Source of the DNA: Botryotinia globosa
Taxonomy: Eukaryota > Ascomycota > Leotiomycetes > Helotiales > Sclerotiniaceae
Direction of reading: 5' to 3'
Length of the DNA stretch: 64,000 bases
Assembly: GCA_014898425.1 (NCBI GenBank)
Contig: RCSZ01000012.1
Location: forward strand, 1,612,001 to 1,676,000
Part shown: positions 45,747 to 58,395 of the stretch, piece after piece
Position numbering within the stretch: position 1 is the first letter of the stretch
Layout: every line of letters starts with the position of its first letter
The notes under the pieces: model-generated
What the model saw: only the letters and a program-made list of their open reading frames with translations
What the model was told of the DNA's origin: nothing
The model's database searches: none
Position numbers and translations under genes: made by a program

Positions 45747-47608
45747 CTACAAAAACCATCTAAAATCCTCCACACTCGGCCCATCCCTCAACAACTCAGT
45801 CGGCGTCTCGCCAATATCCAATTTCCGTCCGAGTTTGGCGTCGCGACGACGATTGTCAAACATCATGTAGAGGGCGAGGCAAGTGCTGAGGATGACGCCC
45901 ATGCCGCCAAAGGCGGCGGTGGTGGCGAGGGCGGGGATGTATCTGGGGGTGGGGGTTAGTTGATTATTGTTTTGGGTAGTGGGATGGATCTGGGGAGAGA
46001 AGGAGGAAGGGGAAGACGAACTTGGGAGCATCTTTATTTAGGAAGATATTCGAAGAGACCAATCCCATGAGATTACTGAGCGGTACGCCCACACTGCTCA
46101 TGACGACGCGACGACCTTCGTGCGGGATGTTGTTGTTGTACCACGTGCTGAGTAAGACGCTCGGGGCGGCGGTTCCCCAGCACATCATGAAGGTAGCGAA
46201 ATAGGCGACGTGGAGTTGGGAGGCGACGTCGATGGAAACGTAGACGAGGAAGCCGATGAAGGTGAAGAGGAAACCGAGCGCGATGAAGGGACCACGTCTG
46301 CGGGTGTAATCTGAAGAGAAGGCGAGGATGAGGAGCATGACTGCGCCGGAGACGTTGGGAGCGACGGTGTAGAGGTTGGTTTTGATGGTGGAGTAGCCGA
46401 GACGGGCGACGATTTGGGGGAGGAAGAGGTTGACGGATTGGAGGGGGACGCCGAGACAGATTTCGATGGCGAGGAAGGCGTAGGTGGAGGGTTGTTTGAA
46501 GATGGCGAGGGAGTCGTGGAGGTGGAATTCTTCGTTGACGATGGAGGAGGAGTCGACTTGGATGCGGTGGTAGGCGAGGCTGCGTTCGGATTCGGTGAGG
46601 AATTTGGCGGTGGAGGCGGAGGCGGGGAGGTAGAAGAAGGCGAAGATGGCAAAGAGGAGGGTGGCGCTGCCTTCGATGAGGAAGAGGTATCGCCAGGGGT
46701 AGAGAGGGGTGTTGGTTATTTGGAAACATCCGACGGCGAGGAGACCGGAGAATGCAGAGGCGATGTTACTAGCTGCGTAGAAGATGGCGAGGCGACGAGC
46801 GAGCTCTCCACGACGGTAGAAGGTAGTGAGGTAGTAGATTACGAGGGGGAAGAAGGCGGATTCGGACATGCCGAGAAACCATCGGAGAGTCATCATACCA
46901 CCGAAGTTTTGGACTGCGACTGTGGAAAGAGATTAGCTTGTGCTCTTGGGATGCTGAAGAATATAATTTACCTCCGAGAATAGTGAATGATCCAAAGAAC
47001 ATCATGAGGATGGGTAGGACTGTTGCAGGTCCATATTTCTTTCCGAGCATAGCCTATAGGATGTTAGAATTTTGTCGATGAATTGACGACGATAGAGCTC
47101 CTTTGAAGCGTGTTTAACTCTCCCGGCTCAGATCCCACTTGAACATCCGAACTTATATCGGAAGCATTGAATCAACTCAGATATTGACACTAGGCCGACA
47201 GCCGAACCCCCCCTCCCCAAAGGAGACATACGACAAAAAGTAAACCCTAGAAAAACTTACAATAGGAAGTGCGCATAACACATAAGGTATGTAGAACACA
47301 CTCAAGATAATATTATACTGATTACTCTTGAAGCCCAAATCCTTTTCCATGCCATCCGTTTTTGCATTTCCCAAATTTCCCTTGTCAAGCGAGTTGAACA
47401 GGTACATGCAAGCTAGCACGGGCAGCAAACGAAAATCGAACTTTCGACACAGAGACCTCTCTGCTTGGTGATCGAACACAATCGCGGATTCGGAAGCGAG
47501 ATCGAGTTTGGATTCGGGGTCGTCGATCTTTTGCGTGGTGCCGGGGGTTACTTTCACGTCGCCGTTTTCGGATAGCGAACTTCGGGAGCGGGACTTGTGG
47601 AGGGACAT
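45747..47608 (-). CDS. MFS transporter, anion:cation symporter (Dal5/Tna1-like) family
   Basis: Four exons, 47608-47261, 47053-46972, 46919-46022 and 45942-45747, give 507 residues. The ACS family carries organic anions such as allantoate, nicotinate or pantothenate into the cell. Visible signatures are RKFDFRLLPVLACMYLFNSL, DKGNLGNAKTDGMEKDLG, RWFLGMSESAFFPLVIYYLT, the YYLTTFYRRGELARR loop, YPWRYLFLIEG in the first half, and CWGTAAPSVLLSTWYNNNIP with GRRVVMSSVGVPLSNL in the second. About 12 helices are present, the last being followed by a tail ending in VEDFRWFL. The start is the first ATG of the frame at 47608; the frame is open upstream only from a TTG. Third codon positions are strikingly G/C-rich in the large exon. 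The substrate is not determinable here. Confidence 0.9.
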
Positions 47609-48625
47609 TTTGAATTTGGAGACGGGATGGATTGAGAGAAGGGTGGTTGGAGGGGAGTGAGAAGAAAGAATGGATTGGATATCCCGTGCCAATGCTATCT
47701 AGACAGTATGTATTGCTAATGGCCACTACTCGGAGATAGAAATATAAGAAGAGCTACTCCGTGCCAGGGATCTGTAGAGACTGAGAGACTTGATAATGGC
47801 AAGCACGAGAAAACGGAGAGATATAAATGAAGAAACAGAATACACTCGTACAGAAGAACTCAATACCTTACCTACCTACCTACCTGCATATTATATATAT
47901 ACACAACTCATACGATAATGGCAGAAGCAAACGTCTAATTCCTTATCCCTTATCAAGAAAACTATTTCCGACAATATTACTGTTCGCCATCTCAGCAGCA
48001 CCAGCACAAGAAACACCTCTCCCGTCTGTCTCCATAAAGTTTTTTTTCGCACGATTCTTATCGCAAGGCAAATGGCCCCATGTCTTCCGAATGTTCATCC
48101 CAATCCCCTTGAAAAGCACGACAAGAACCAATCACATCACTCCCACCATAAGGAAGATTGCGGAGGCATGAACGGAGATATGGTTTATCTAAGATTTAGC
48201 GTGTCTGAGATGCATTTTCGCGAAGTCACCCCGCGTATTTTGATATGAGGGTGGGAGATAAGGGGATGGAGAAATGAAGCTATCAGGTGAAAAATTGTGT
48301 AAGTGATAGGTATCTTTTGATAAGGTTGGTAAGGTTATCCGATGGAATGTCATGTGATCAATGTAGCTACATTAAAGAAATCATGAAATGTATACTAGGT
48401 AGGTAGTTACCTAGGTAGTTCTTAGAAGATATTATCTAATCTTTCTATACTCAAGCACCAACTTAAGTATTCTTCATCGCTGCTACTACGTCGTGACTGT
48501 ATTGATCGATCTATAAAAACTGTCAGATCATAATCCAATAGAAAACTCGATACTAAATCCTCCATCACCTAATTGCATTCATACCTAAGTATGAAGTCTT
48601 GGAGAAGATACTCGGTCCTCCTATT

Positions 48626-48678
48626 CTTCATGGGGGCAAGCCCCCAAACCCCCATAGCTCGCTGCGCTCGAACTCATT
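48626..48678. other. GC-rich hairpin patch
   Basis: GGGGGCAAGCCCCC (48632-48645) is a perfect inverted repeat with a two-base loop. It is followed by AAACCCCCATAGCTCGCTGC and GCTCG. Such GC-cluster-like sequences are familiar from fungal mitochondrial DNA. A related motif (CCCGAGCGAAGCGAAG) lies at 49193-49208. The surrounding sequence is AT-rich. Confidence 0.5.
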
Positions 48679-50183
48679 ACTTGTATATCATGTTGTCGTC
48701 CCACACAGTGCACCCGGCGTACACCGATTTTGAAGAACTCACGGTTTGCCCATCATATCCAATGCAACATCGTACATGACACCTAGGTAAGAGCAAAGCG
48801 AAACGCCATATTTCTCAATATTCGGTCGGAGAAAGAAAGAAAAAGTCCGATAGGCGGGATGTGAGACATGGATTCTCGAGACATGCTGGTGGTACACGTG
48901 ATGTGACTGTGCTAGGTGTGCTAGGTGCGAATGACGTCAATAGATTGGATCTGGTACATATGCGGTTGACCGTCACTTCGCCGTTGAGACCTAGGGCTGA
49001 GAGATTGGATTGTGGAGAGAGCAGAGAAGATAGAAGATAGAAGATAGAAGATGAGAAGAGGAGAGAAAATTCGATGTTGGTTTAGTAAGCAATACAATAC
49101 CACCTATGTACTCCAGCTATGTATGCATATCTGCCGTACTGGATATCACCTACATATGGATAGTCTAGTCTGTCTTGTCTGTATTAATCAAATCCCGAGC
49201 GAAGCGAAGAAGCCTCCACGGCAGTGGCCCAGCGGAGCGTCATTCAAATTTCAATTTAGGAACGGGGATACATGATATATTCTTTCACAGAAAAGAATTA
49301 CAAAGTAAAGAATTTGTCTCTTGATCGAAACCCTTTGATATACTCTGTAGTAATTCTGGGGTTAGAAAAGATGGGAAGGAAAGTTAAGGCTAATCTCCAA
49401 TAGAGTTGTTTAAGTTAGGTACCTAGTTACGAGTAGATACGTTGTGTTACACAGAATAGATGATGTTACAAGACATTTGGATGCTGTACGTGAGTATTTC
49501 TTCATTGCTGACGTTCTAGACTTTTGGATCATCGGTTTCTCGTGAGATTGTGAGATGATATCTATTGAAATTGGAATGATTATTGAACAGGTGATGGATG
49601 GATCTGATGCTTGAGGAAATTCTGGATGAGGATTTTCTGGGAATATGGAATGAGAAACTGCTGATCAGTATTTACTATGTATGAGTGAGGTGATGGTGAG
49701 TACGAGTCTTATTACTTGGATACTTGGAAAGTCATTTACTTTGTATTAATGGACTTTTGCCTCCATCTCAAGTTCTCAACTCCTTTGATCTGATATTCTG
49801 TTGACCTGTATTGTATGTATTCACTCTTCGGTCTCCTCCTGTTTGGTCTGCTGTTCGGTCTATAAAGGGGGTTTATGAGTAAGTTATGATGACCGAGTAA
49901 AGTCAAACCAATGACGTGCTGTAGTACTGGACGGATGGCAAAGAAAAGAAAGCTTTTGGATCGTGGGTGAGCAGGATGTTGGGATATATCTTTATATAGC
50001 TAGGTAGTGAGTGTGTTGTATGTACATATATACAAAATATAGATATATAGAAAGGGTTGAGAGGATTGGATATGGATTTATTGATGTTGATAGTGATATA
50101 CACCTGGGCAACCGATAAGTTTAAATGGGTTGAATGAAGAATGGAGAATGGAGAATGGTTAGATCTAGATGTTATTATTGTAC

Positions 50184-50424
50184 CTACTTTGTAGATAATA
50201 GTAGATAGTAGATGATAGATGGTAGATAGTAGATGGTAGATAGTAGATGGTAGATGGTAGATGGTAAATGATAGATGGTAGATGGTAGATGGTAGATGGT
50301 AGATAGTAGATGGTAGATAGTAGATAGTAGATAGTAGATGATAGATAGTAGATGATAGATAATAGATGGTAGATAGTAGATAATAGATGGTAGATAATAA
50401 ATGGTAGATAGTAGATAGTAGATG

Positions 50425-50459
<35 letters not shown>

Positions 50460-50460
50460 T
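50184..50460. repeat. TAGATRG satellite
   Basis: About 40 imperfect seven-base units alternating TAGATGG, TAGATAG and TAGATGA. The array opens a spurious minus-strand frame of YHLLSTI repeats. Confidence 0.9.
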
Positions 50461-50570
50461 ATACTCCTTCTCCACTGCTACTTCTACTCTATATCTGGAT
50501 CTGGTAGATATATAACAATATGCCTATATCGTACTAAGAAGAGAAAATAAAAGATTAGAAATCCAAAACG

Positions 50571-50730
50571 ATAAACTATAAATCATAAACCATAAACCAT
50601 AAACCATAACCATAAGCCATAAACCATAAACCATAAACCATAAACCATAAACTATAAACTATAAATCATAAACCATAAACCATAAACCATAAACCATAAA
50701 CCATAAACCATAAACCATAAACCATAAACC
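50571..50730. repeat. ATAAACC satellite
   Basis: About 22 seven-base units of ATAAACC, with C-to-T variants (ATAAACT, ATAAATC) in two blocks. The unit differs from the usual fungal telomere repeat CCCTAA, so an interstitial telomere is not supported. Confidence 0.9.
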
Positions 50731-51001
50731 CTTCACCCTTCTAGAACAATGGTGATTAATTTAACTTTGTAACCAATGTCTACCTACCTAGCTCACAGAC
50801 AGGTCGGTACTAGGTAAGCGGGTTGTCTTTACTCCATCGTCATCTTTCCTAAATCAAGTAGGTATAGTAAGCCCCCCCTTTTTGTTTCTATTCTTCACTC
50901 TCATTTCTCTTCTTTTCTATTCTATTCAGTATTCAGCTATAAAATGAAGATATAATAGAAGGATATACTTGGGGATGTGAATATAGATATATGTGTGAGT
51001 G

Positions 51002-51032
<31 letters not shown>

Positions 51033-51099
51033 CTAATTAATACCCATTCAACGGAATCTAAGCCCTCCGACGCTTGATTTTTCTTGAATGATCGACACT

Positions 51100-51215
51100 C
51101 AATAACATCATCATCGTCACCATCATCATCATCACCACCATCACCACCATCACCATCACCATCACCATCATCACCATCACCATCACCATCACCATCATCA
51201 TCATCATCATCAAAA
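51100..51215. repeat. CAC/CAT triplet repeat
   Basis: ATC and ACC triplets are interspersed over about 115 bp. No supported gene contains it. Confidence 0.85.
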
Positions 51216-51682
51216 CTTCCGTCGCCATTAGAAATTACATTAGAAATTCATTAGAAATGTAGAAAAGCATAAAAAATATCACATTAACCCGAACAAAACT
51301 ACATCCAACGAGCCAAGCAGTTAATATCATCGTTCTGACCCTCCTCTATCCCGAATCTGTAGCATAAACTTGCTGATCTCCCTCACGCAACGCAAGAATT
51401 AGAGATATAAACATATTATATCATCATATTATATCATCATGTTATATCATATTATATCATCATATCATAATTACCATCTCATAAGTTATAACGTATCATC
51501 CACCTCATCCACCTCATCCACCACATCCACCACCCACGGCCACTTACCACAACACAACCACCAATACAACCACATTGTACATATTACATACATTCATACA
51601 TTCATCCTACATCCAACTTGAAATTCAACCTTCAAACCCACCCACCACCACTCATTCAAAGTGACAGCACCCCTCTAGTCAG

Positions 51683-51870
51683 AAAAAAGAAAAAGAAAAA
51701 GAAAAAGAAGAAAAAAGAAAAGAAAAGGAAAAGGAAAAGGAAAAGGAAAAAGAAAAACCCTGAATTGGATACCATCAGCCTTCTTTCTTTCTTTCTTTCT
51801 TTCTTGCTTTCTTGCTTACTTGCTTACTTGCTTGCTTGCTTACTCACTCACTCACTCACTCACTCACTTT
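51683..51870. repeat. purine tract and CTTT/ACTC microsatellites
   Basis: AAAAAG/AAAAGG units (51683-51758) are followed by CTTT (51780-51810), CTTGCTTA and CTCA units to about 51870. They lie 570 bp upstream of the phosphatase start codon and may be part of its leader or promoter. Confidence 0.8.
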
Positions 51871-52440
51871 CTTTCTCTCCTTCCCTCTATTTGCCTCTCT
51901 CTGTCTTTGCCTTAATTCTTTACCTATTCCGGATTATTCCTCCCCCAAAAAGTCCATCATCCCAGTCTCAAGTCCGTCATCACATCCTAGAGCCCTATCT
52001 CTTCCATTTCTTTCGCCCATGTCGAAATCTTAACTTACACACGTCCCAAAGGAGAAGGATATTGTTTCAGGAAAGGATATACGAACAAACGAGCAACCAA
52101 GAGAGGAACCAAGCATTGAGAGAGTAATCAAGAAAATCTTCTGTCGACTTTATTATTAGATTTGCTGTCATCCGTTGTCATCTGCGCAAACTCAACCACG
52201 ATCCACCTTCAAACCGTCAGTCAATTTACGAGGACCACGATTACCCTGCCGTACCAAGTTCGATAATCACAGCCTCATTTCAAGAACCGCATTTCCACTC
52301 TACGTCGCTGTAAATAGAAGGGATGGCAATCACGTCCGAGTAATATACATTTGGTCATTTGGTAAACAGAGTCAGTCGCCCACGGAAGGAAGGAATAATA
52401 TTGCCACTAAAAGGATAAAGCCTTCGCGCATCAGATTCAA

Positions 52441-55293
52441 ATGGTTGTCAAAGCAGCCACGAGACCTTCACCCAGGTCTTCTCAGTCACATCCACATTCG
52501 CATTCGCATTCCCAATCACATAGAACCGCGACAAACCCATCTACCACGAGCCCAACGATGAGTCCAGCAACAGGGAGAATACCTGCATCCGTAGGGCAGA
52601 CTCTGCCGCCTCCTTCCGCCTTACGATCCCCAGGTATTCAAGGCGAACAAGTGCGGAGTGCCAGTCCAAATTACTTCGGTCTCATCGTTGAACCGTCAAG
52701 TAACCCTCGAGAAACCACCGCCCTGCCCAAAGCAAATTGGAGTCCGACCACGTCTTCCATAGTGAGTCCAATATCCAATGTATACCCATGATGAAGCCAT
52801 TTCTAATTTTTGGATGTCTCTAGTTCTCATATGGTGGTGCCACACCAGAACATATACCTATAAATTCAAATCCTGAGTTTGAGGCTTTCAAAAAGCAATC
52901 TGAATCTAATAACAGATTCAACCTGAGTCATGGGGGCCTGGCAAATTTCTCAATGTCTCCAGGTCCTTCCTTACTACGCCCAAAGAACGACAAGAAACTA
53001 TCCAAAGTCGATGCACACGATGGCCCTCCGTCACCGAGATCCATTCCAAGAAATAGGGATGCACCATCACGAGATGGTGATGCGGATAGTGGAGCGGATT
53101 CAGCATATGTATCTTCGTCCGAACGAGTACCTGCTTCCTCCACAAACCCTCCTTCATTCTTCGAATTCCCACGCCAAATGTCACCTGCCAGTTTTTCAAG
53201 TTCAATGTCACCCGTGCAAAGGAACAACCTCTCACATCTAGACGAAAGACACCCTAGACTTTCTTTGCCTCAAAACAAAGCAGATCCTCCATCGCCACGA
53301 GTCCCACAACCGCGTCAACACCAGCGAGCGGACACACTCCCGTCGACGTTGGAAGATGGGCCAGCCATGATTACGCCAGCACAGTTGAAGGAAATGATGG
53401 ATCGTTGTCCCTCGATAGAATTATTACTACTCGACTGCCGAACTTTTAGCATCTTCTCACAATCAAGAATTGGAAATGCCCTCAATTTATGCATACCTAC
53501 AACCTTGTTAAAACGGCCTTCATTCAATCTTCAGAAGCTTCAAGATACTTTTACAAACGAGGAGGATAAAACCAGATTTTCCAAATGGAAGCAAGCTAAA
53601 TATATCGTTGCGTATGACAATAGATCTTCGGATAAAAAAGATGCCGCACTAGCTATTAATACCCTGAAAAAGTTCACCAATGAAGGCTGGAACGGAGCAA
53701 GATATATATTGAAGGGTGGATTTGACACCTTTGCTCAAAATTTTCCGAGGTCAATTGACCGGGGCTCGACACAATCTTCGCAGCCATCCCGAATCAATCT
53801 TACGCTTGGAACGGCATTGCCTGGAGTTGCACCAGTAGCTGGTGGATGTGCCATGCCAGCAACGAAGAATGCAGCAAACCCATTCTTTGGCAACATTCGA
53901 CAAAATCAAGATCTGATGGATGGTGTTGGTCAGAGAGATATTGCCGTCCCGGAGGACCTGGCGAGAGACCCATCTGCTATGAGTGTTGTTCCTCGGTGGT
54001 TATCAAAGGCTGCAAAGAAAGAAGACCATGGAAAGATCGTTTCGGACAGATTCCTTCATATTGAGCAAGCAGAGTTGGCAAGGATGACAAAAGCATTAAC
54101 ACAAGGAGTTCGATACGGAAATGGGCCAGAAGCCTCTAACACTTCTAATGATGTTCAAATAGCTGGTGTTGAGAAGGGCAGCAAAAACAGATACAACAAT
54201 ATTTGGCCATTCGAGCATGCCAGAGTGAAACTACAAGGTCGTACGGAAGGCACGTGTGATTATGTTAACGCAAGTCATATCAAAGCATCGAGGAGTAACA
54301 AACGTTATATTGCTTCTCAAGGGCCCTTGCCTGCAACCTTTGAAGTCAGTACTTTCGCTACCCTCGCGTCCCTCTTTTGGTACTAACACCTTGTAGGATT
54401 TCTGGAGTGTGATTTGGGACCAAGATGTACGAGTCATTGTCATGTTGACTGCGGAAGCAGAGGGGGGACAACTGAAATGCCACTCGTATTGGTCTAGTAA
54501 CGAATATGGTCACCTCAAGCTTAAATTGGTATCCGAAAAGAAAGTTCACCTTGATGCCACCAAGCATCGAAATTCTACAGACAGACGAGATTCTGGACGA
54601 AAGCGCGCAAGTACTACTCAAGTTACACCCCCATCTCCTACCACCGAAGATGCTCATGTCATCGTCCGTAAATTTACACTTTCTCATGCCGCCCATCCTT
54701 TTACCCCAATGCGAGAAATTACACAAGTTCATTATTCTTCCTGGCCAGACTTTGCTTCTCCGGCAAAACCCAGTCATTTACTCGCTCTCATTCACCTCGC
54801 CAATTCCATGCAACGCGCCTCGGCTTCCGTAACCGAAACCCCCCGGTCGGGTGAACCAGAAGGAGAAAATACAAGGCCAATGCTTGTACATTGTAGTGCA
54901 GGCTGTGGTCGCACGGGAACCTTTTGTACAATTGATTCTGTGATTGATATGTTGAAACGTCAACGCAAAGAACAAAAACATGGTACTACACCCATGGAAT
55001 TTGACGATTCTAGTACCGGAGATTATATGGGGCGGGGAAGACCGGGGAAGAAGGCGGACATGGATTGGGTTTTTGATCAAGATACTGATTTGGTGGAGAA
55101 AACGGTTGAGGATTTTAGAGGACAGAGATTAAGCATGGTGCAGAATCTACTGCAGTATGTACTTTGTTACGAAACGGTCTTGGAATGGGTGGCGCAGCAG
55201 GTGGTGGGGAATGGAAACGGAAATGGAAAGGGAGGCGAGGGTTCAAGGGGCATTAGAGATAGAAGTGGTAGTTTGAGTGAGTACCAATATTAA
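52441..55293 (+). CDS. protein-tyrosine phosphatase with rhodanese-like domain (Ptp2/Ptp3, Pyp1 type)
   Basis: Three exons, 52441-52761, 52824-54344 and 54397-55293, give 912 residues. Fungal enzymes of this type dephosphorylate stress and mating MAP kinases. The first ~280 residues are Ser/Pro-rich and carry possible phosphorylation sites. A rhodanese/CDC25-like domain covers about residues 288-420 (ITPAQLKEMMD, IELLLLDCRTFSIFSQSRI, AKYIVAYDNRSS, ILKGGFDTF); the usual active-site Cys is replaced by Asp, so it is probably a binding module. The catalytic PTP domain covers about 580-895: NRYNNIWPFEHARVKL, DYVNASHIK, YIASQGPLPATFEDFW, YSSWPDFASP (WPD loop), VHCSAGCGRTGTFC (CX5R loop near 780) and a QTQ-loop equivalent with MVQNLLQYVLCYE. 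The start ATG at 52441 is the first plausible one. Confidence 0.92.
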
Positions 55294-56078
55294 GTAATAA
55301 GAGAGTTATGAGAGACTTGATTAATAGAAAGTCGAATAGTGTAGAAACATTATTCTGCTCATGCTTCCTTTTGGGCTATCTTTTCTTCTTTCTTCTTTTT
55401 GATTCTGGATTCTGGATGTGGGGTGGTGGATTCGGATTTCGGGATGGGGATTTGGGACGCATCGATGATTATTTGAGCGAAATATATATGTATCACTCAC
55501 GGATATGATATGATGAACGACAACAAAGAGACGAACGAAAGCGAGCGAGCGAACTTGATAATTTCTTTGAGCATGGCATGGCATAGTATCTGAGGTTTTG
55601 TGCATTGATTGGTTTGGCATGTATATAGGTATAGGTGTATATTCATTTTTGTTTTTGTTTTTGTTTTTTTGCATTGGATGAGGATGACTGGATTGATGGA
55701 TTGATGGATGGATGGATGGATTAATGATACTCGTACTGTTGAGGAATTTGGGAGTTCATGTATATAGGACAGGGACTTGAGATATATACATATACGCATA
55801 CATACACGCATCATCCACGTATACATACGTCAGTTTCCTATGCCTTGATCCTGTTGCTGCATCACATTTTGGTATCGGCATTGGTATCGATTTCGATTTA
55901 CACATCTTTATCTCATCACATTTTTCGATCCCATACACACCTCTCTCATTCCCGCCCTTGTCGTTCATCTACGTATTTCTCTCTTTCTCCATAATCGTAC
56001 ATCATCCATCCATCCAGATATTCATTCTCCCCTCCCCTCCCCTCCCCCTAATATCGCCGAAACCATCCACCAACCCAC
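55294..56078. other. intergenic, between convergent genes
   Basis: 3' flanks of the phosphatase and the exonuclease genes. Contains GTTTTT and GGATGGAT repeats near 55647-55722. No gene is seen. Confidence 0.55.
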
Positions 56079-58395
56079 CTACTTAACCCCAATAAACCCG
56101 ACTCCATTCCTCGCTCTATCCGCCGCCTTACTCATAGCCTGTTCCTCAACATCCGTCCACTTAACGCTCAGCTGGTCCCACTTCACCGTCTTGTACTCGT
56201 GTTGAAATTGTTGTTTCATTTTTTGATACCGAACCATTTCCTTGGGGTCGCCGGAACCGCTGTAGATAATAAAGGCTGTGCATGGAGGGAGGGCTTGGTA
56301 GATCTTATGGATGCGTTGGGTTAGGGTGAGAGTTGCGGGTGCGAAAGGTTCGGTGGTGGTATCTTCCAAGGGAGTTCCTGTAGGGGGTTTCGATTCGGCA
56401 GTGGTGGATTCGATGGCGGTTGCTGGGTTTATAGAATTCGGTTCTTCCATGGTAGTATCTTTATCGTTGGCTTCGATGGCTACAGCACCGTTACCATCTA
56501 CCGCTGAGCTTCTAGATTCTGGTGCATGAGGAAGTCGTTGGTTATTCCATTCCTTCAAATCCTCCAGCTCTCTGAATCTTCCCCATACAAAATCTACTCC
56601 ACCACCTGGAATCGTCTTTCCGTCAGGATCCCCATTTACAGCTCGAATGACACCTTCCATGATTTGTTCATCACTCGAACACCCAATCGAGACAGTTGCA
56701 GCACTGCCGGGTCCTCGTTTTGGGTCACCCCAATCAACAGCTGCCGATGATTTTCCATCTACAGAAGCCGGTGTAGCTGTTCCCCCTTGGCTTTTATATT
56801 TTATCCCAGTTCGAGCTAATCGCTTGAAGATATTCTCACCTTGTGAATCATTTGCTCCCCAATCAGATCCCTTTTCACACTTAAGTTTTACGAGATCAAG
56901 ACACGTTCTCGCGTCCTCAGTTGAATCATGACCAGTTGCTCCATGTCCCTTTTGTATCTCTTTACCAAGATATTTCTGGGCAAGCCATTTAAGAGAGGAT
57001 TTTAGTGGTCGACCACGAGGATGAGGATATATGACTGCGGTATCAATGATATATGGATGTGTAAGTTTGAGAGCTTTAAGATCGGAATCTAGAGAATGGC
57101 CGATCAAAATTGTTCGTGGATGAAATAATTCGACTAATCTCTTTTGTATGTCTTGTAATGTTGTTGTAACTGGAGCAAGCAGTTCTTCGGTGATACCAGA
57201 GTATCTACACATTGTTAGTAATATGATCATACACCGGAACGAAGACTTACTGGGTGAGATAATCGATGATTGGCTTCTCTGGTTTTACAAGCTCATCAAG
57301 AACAACTGACCCGTCCCAACCAACAATACTTATGCGCGTAAGTGAGAACTCATTCTTGCCAGTCATACACATTTCACAATCCATAGCAAAGATTTCCCTG
57401 CCGACTGTCAGACTTCCTTGCTCAAACTCATTATCTGGAACTGATCCTTCATCAAAATTATTAACTTTTGTGTCTACCCATCCATGAGCCTCATCAACCT
57501 CCCAAGTCTTTCGCTGTTCTGCCAAGTTGTTTCTATCGACTAAAGCGTCGTAGGTTGCAGGGTGAAGGGTATAACCATTTTCTTGAAGATCTTCGGGCGA
57601 TGTAAGGAATTGTGAAATTGGTGTGCGAGTGTTTTGCCAACCATTAGGCTCTCTAGCTTTCTTTGGACCTTTTCCATGACTATTTTTATTTTCTTGGCTT
57701 TTAGTTACAGGTGCTGTTAGCATAGCATGTAAAGGAGAATGCATCTTTGCATATTTCTTATCTCCCGGCGTTTTGACTGGCCATATGTATTCAAACATAT
57801 CCGCAAATAGCTTCAAATTTGCAGGCAAAGTTTCAGACTTTAACTTGCGCGGGAGGTATTCATCTGGAGAATGTCGATGTGAATCAGTTACAGGCGTGGT
57901 ACCAAACATAGATTCTTCAAGTCCAGGGACCATAAGTACGACAACTTTTCGGAATTGTGGTCGATGACGGATAGAAACAAATTGAGGAGCCATCCCATCT
58001 GCAAGAAGGTAAAGAACGAGGCTTTGTAAATCTCCTATCTTAATTGGGCCTGAAAGCCTAGACTCCTTTGCTGCGAAAGTAATAGCAGGATAATTTCCAT
58101 TTCCAGCCTTGGGTATTTTCTTGGCTTTCTTTTTTGGATGTCTTTCTACCGTTTGCCATTCCTCAGATGAAGGTTTCTCACCAAGCTCTTCTTTAGCTGG
58201 ATTCTTTGCAGGTATCAAATTGAATTCTGGTAAATCTGGTTGACGAAGTTCTGATGATACTGTTTCCATGCCAATTGAATTGGATTCTGCTTCTTTCTCA
58301 TCATCATCATCTTCTTCTTCTTCATGCTTGCGCTTTCTAGGGTTGATATCACCAGCGGATTGCTGCGATACCAAAGGAATATCTGCGACAGTCAT
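56079..58395 (-). CDS. DEDDh RNA exonuclease, Rex1/Rnh70-like
   Basis: Two exons, 58395-57251 and 57204-56079, joined at LTQ|YSGITEELL, give 756 residues. Yeast Rex1 trims 3' ends of 5S rRNA, tRNA and other nuclear RNAs. All exonuclease motifs are present: IFAMDCEMCMT (Exo I Asp and Glu), LIGHSLDSDLKALK (Exo II) and GHDSTEDARTCLDLVKL (Exo III His and Asp). The N-terminus carries RKRKHEEEEDDDDEKE and KKKAKK basic patches that would act as nuclear localisation signals. The C-terminal ~250 residues hold a conserved Rex1-type region (MEGVIRAVNGD, FVWGRFRELEDLKEWNN) and a final domain (TLTQRIHKIYQALPPCTAFIIYSG). It is convergent with the phosphatase gene and divergent from the Mis18-like gene. Confidence 0.93.

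Larger units (their letters stand above)
47609..52440. other. long gene-free stretch with satellites
   Basis: No supportable gene. It contains a GC-rich hairpin (48632-48645) in a mitochondrial-like patch, TAGATRG satellite (50184-50460), a seven-base ATAAACC satellite (50571-50730), CAC/CAT repeats (51100-51215), a purine tract (51683-51758) and CTTT/ACTC tracts (51780-51870). The last ~600 bp may be the 5' leader of the phosphatase gene. Confidence 0.55.

Noticed and set aside
46073..46983. Long frames overlapping the MFS exon (poly-Ser/Arg/His on the minus strand, Glu/Gly-rich on the plus strand)
   Set aside because: Shadows of a GC-biased real exon in other frames, with biased composition and no domains.
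50184..50460. CRISPR-like array
   Set aside because: Contiguous short satellite units with no unique spacers; the genome is eukaryotic.
49903..50475. 190-codon minus-strand ORF rich in YHLLSTI repeats
   Set aside because: Translation of the TAGATRG satellite, not a protein gene.
50571..50730. Interstitial telomere repeat
   Set aside because: The unit ATAAACC does not match CCCTAA, and conserved housekeeping genes flank it on both sides.
51618..52127. 169-codon plus-strand ORF with Lys-rich and Leu-rich runs
   Set aside because: Built from purine and CTTT/CTTA microsatellites; no domain and no splice continuity to the phosphatase gene.
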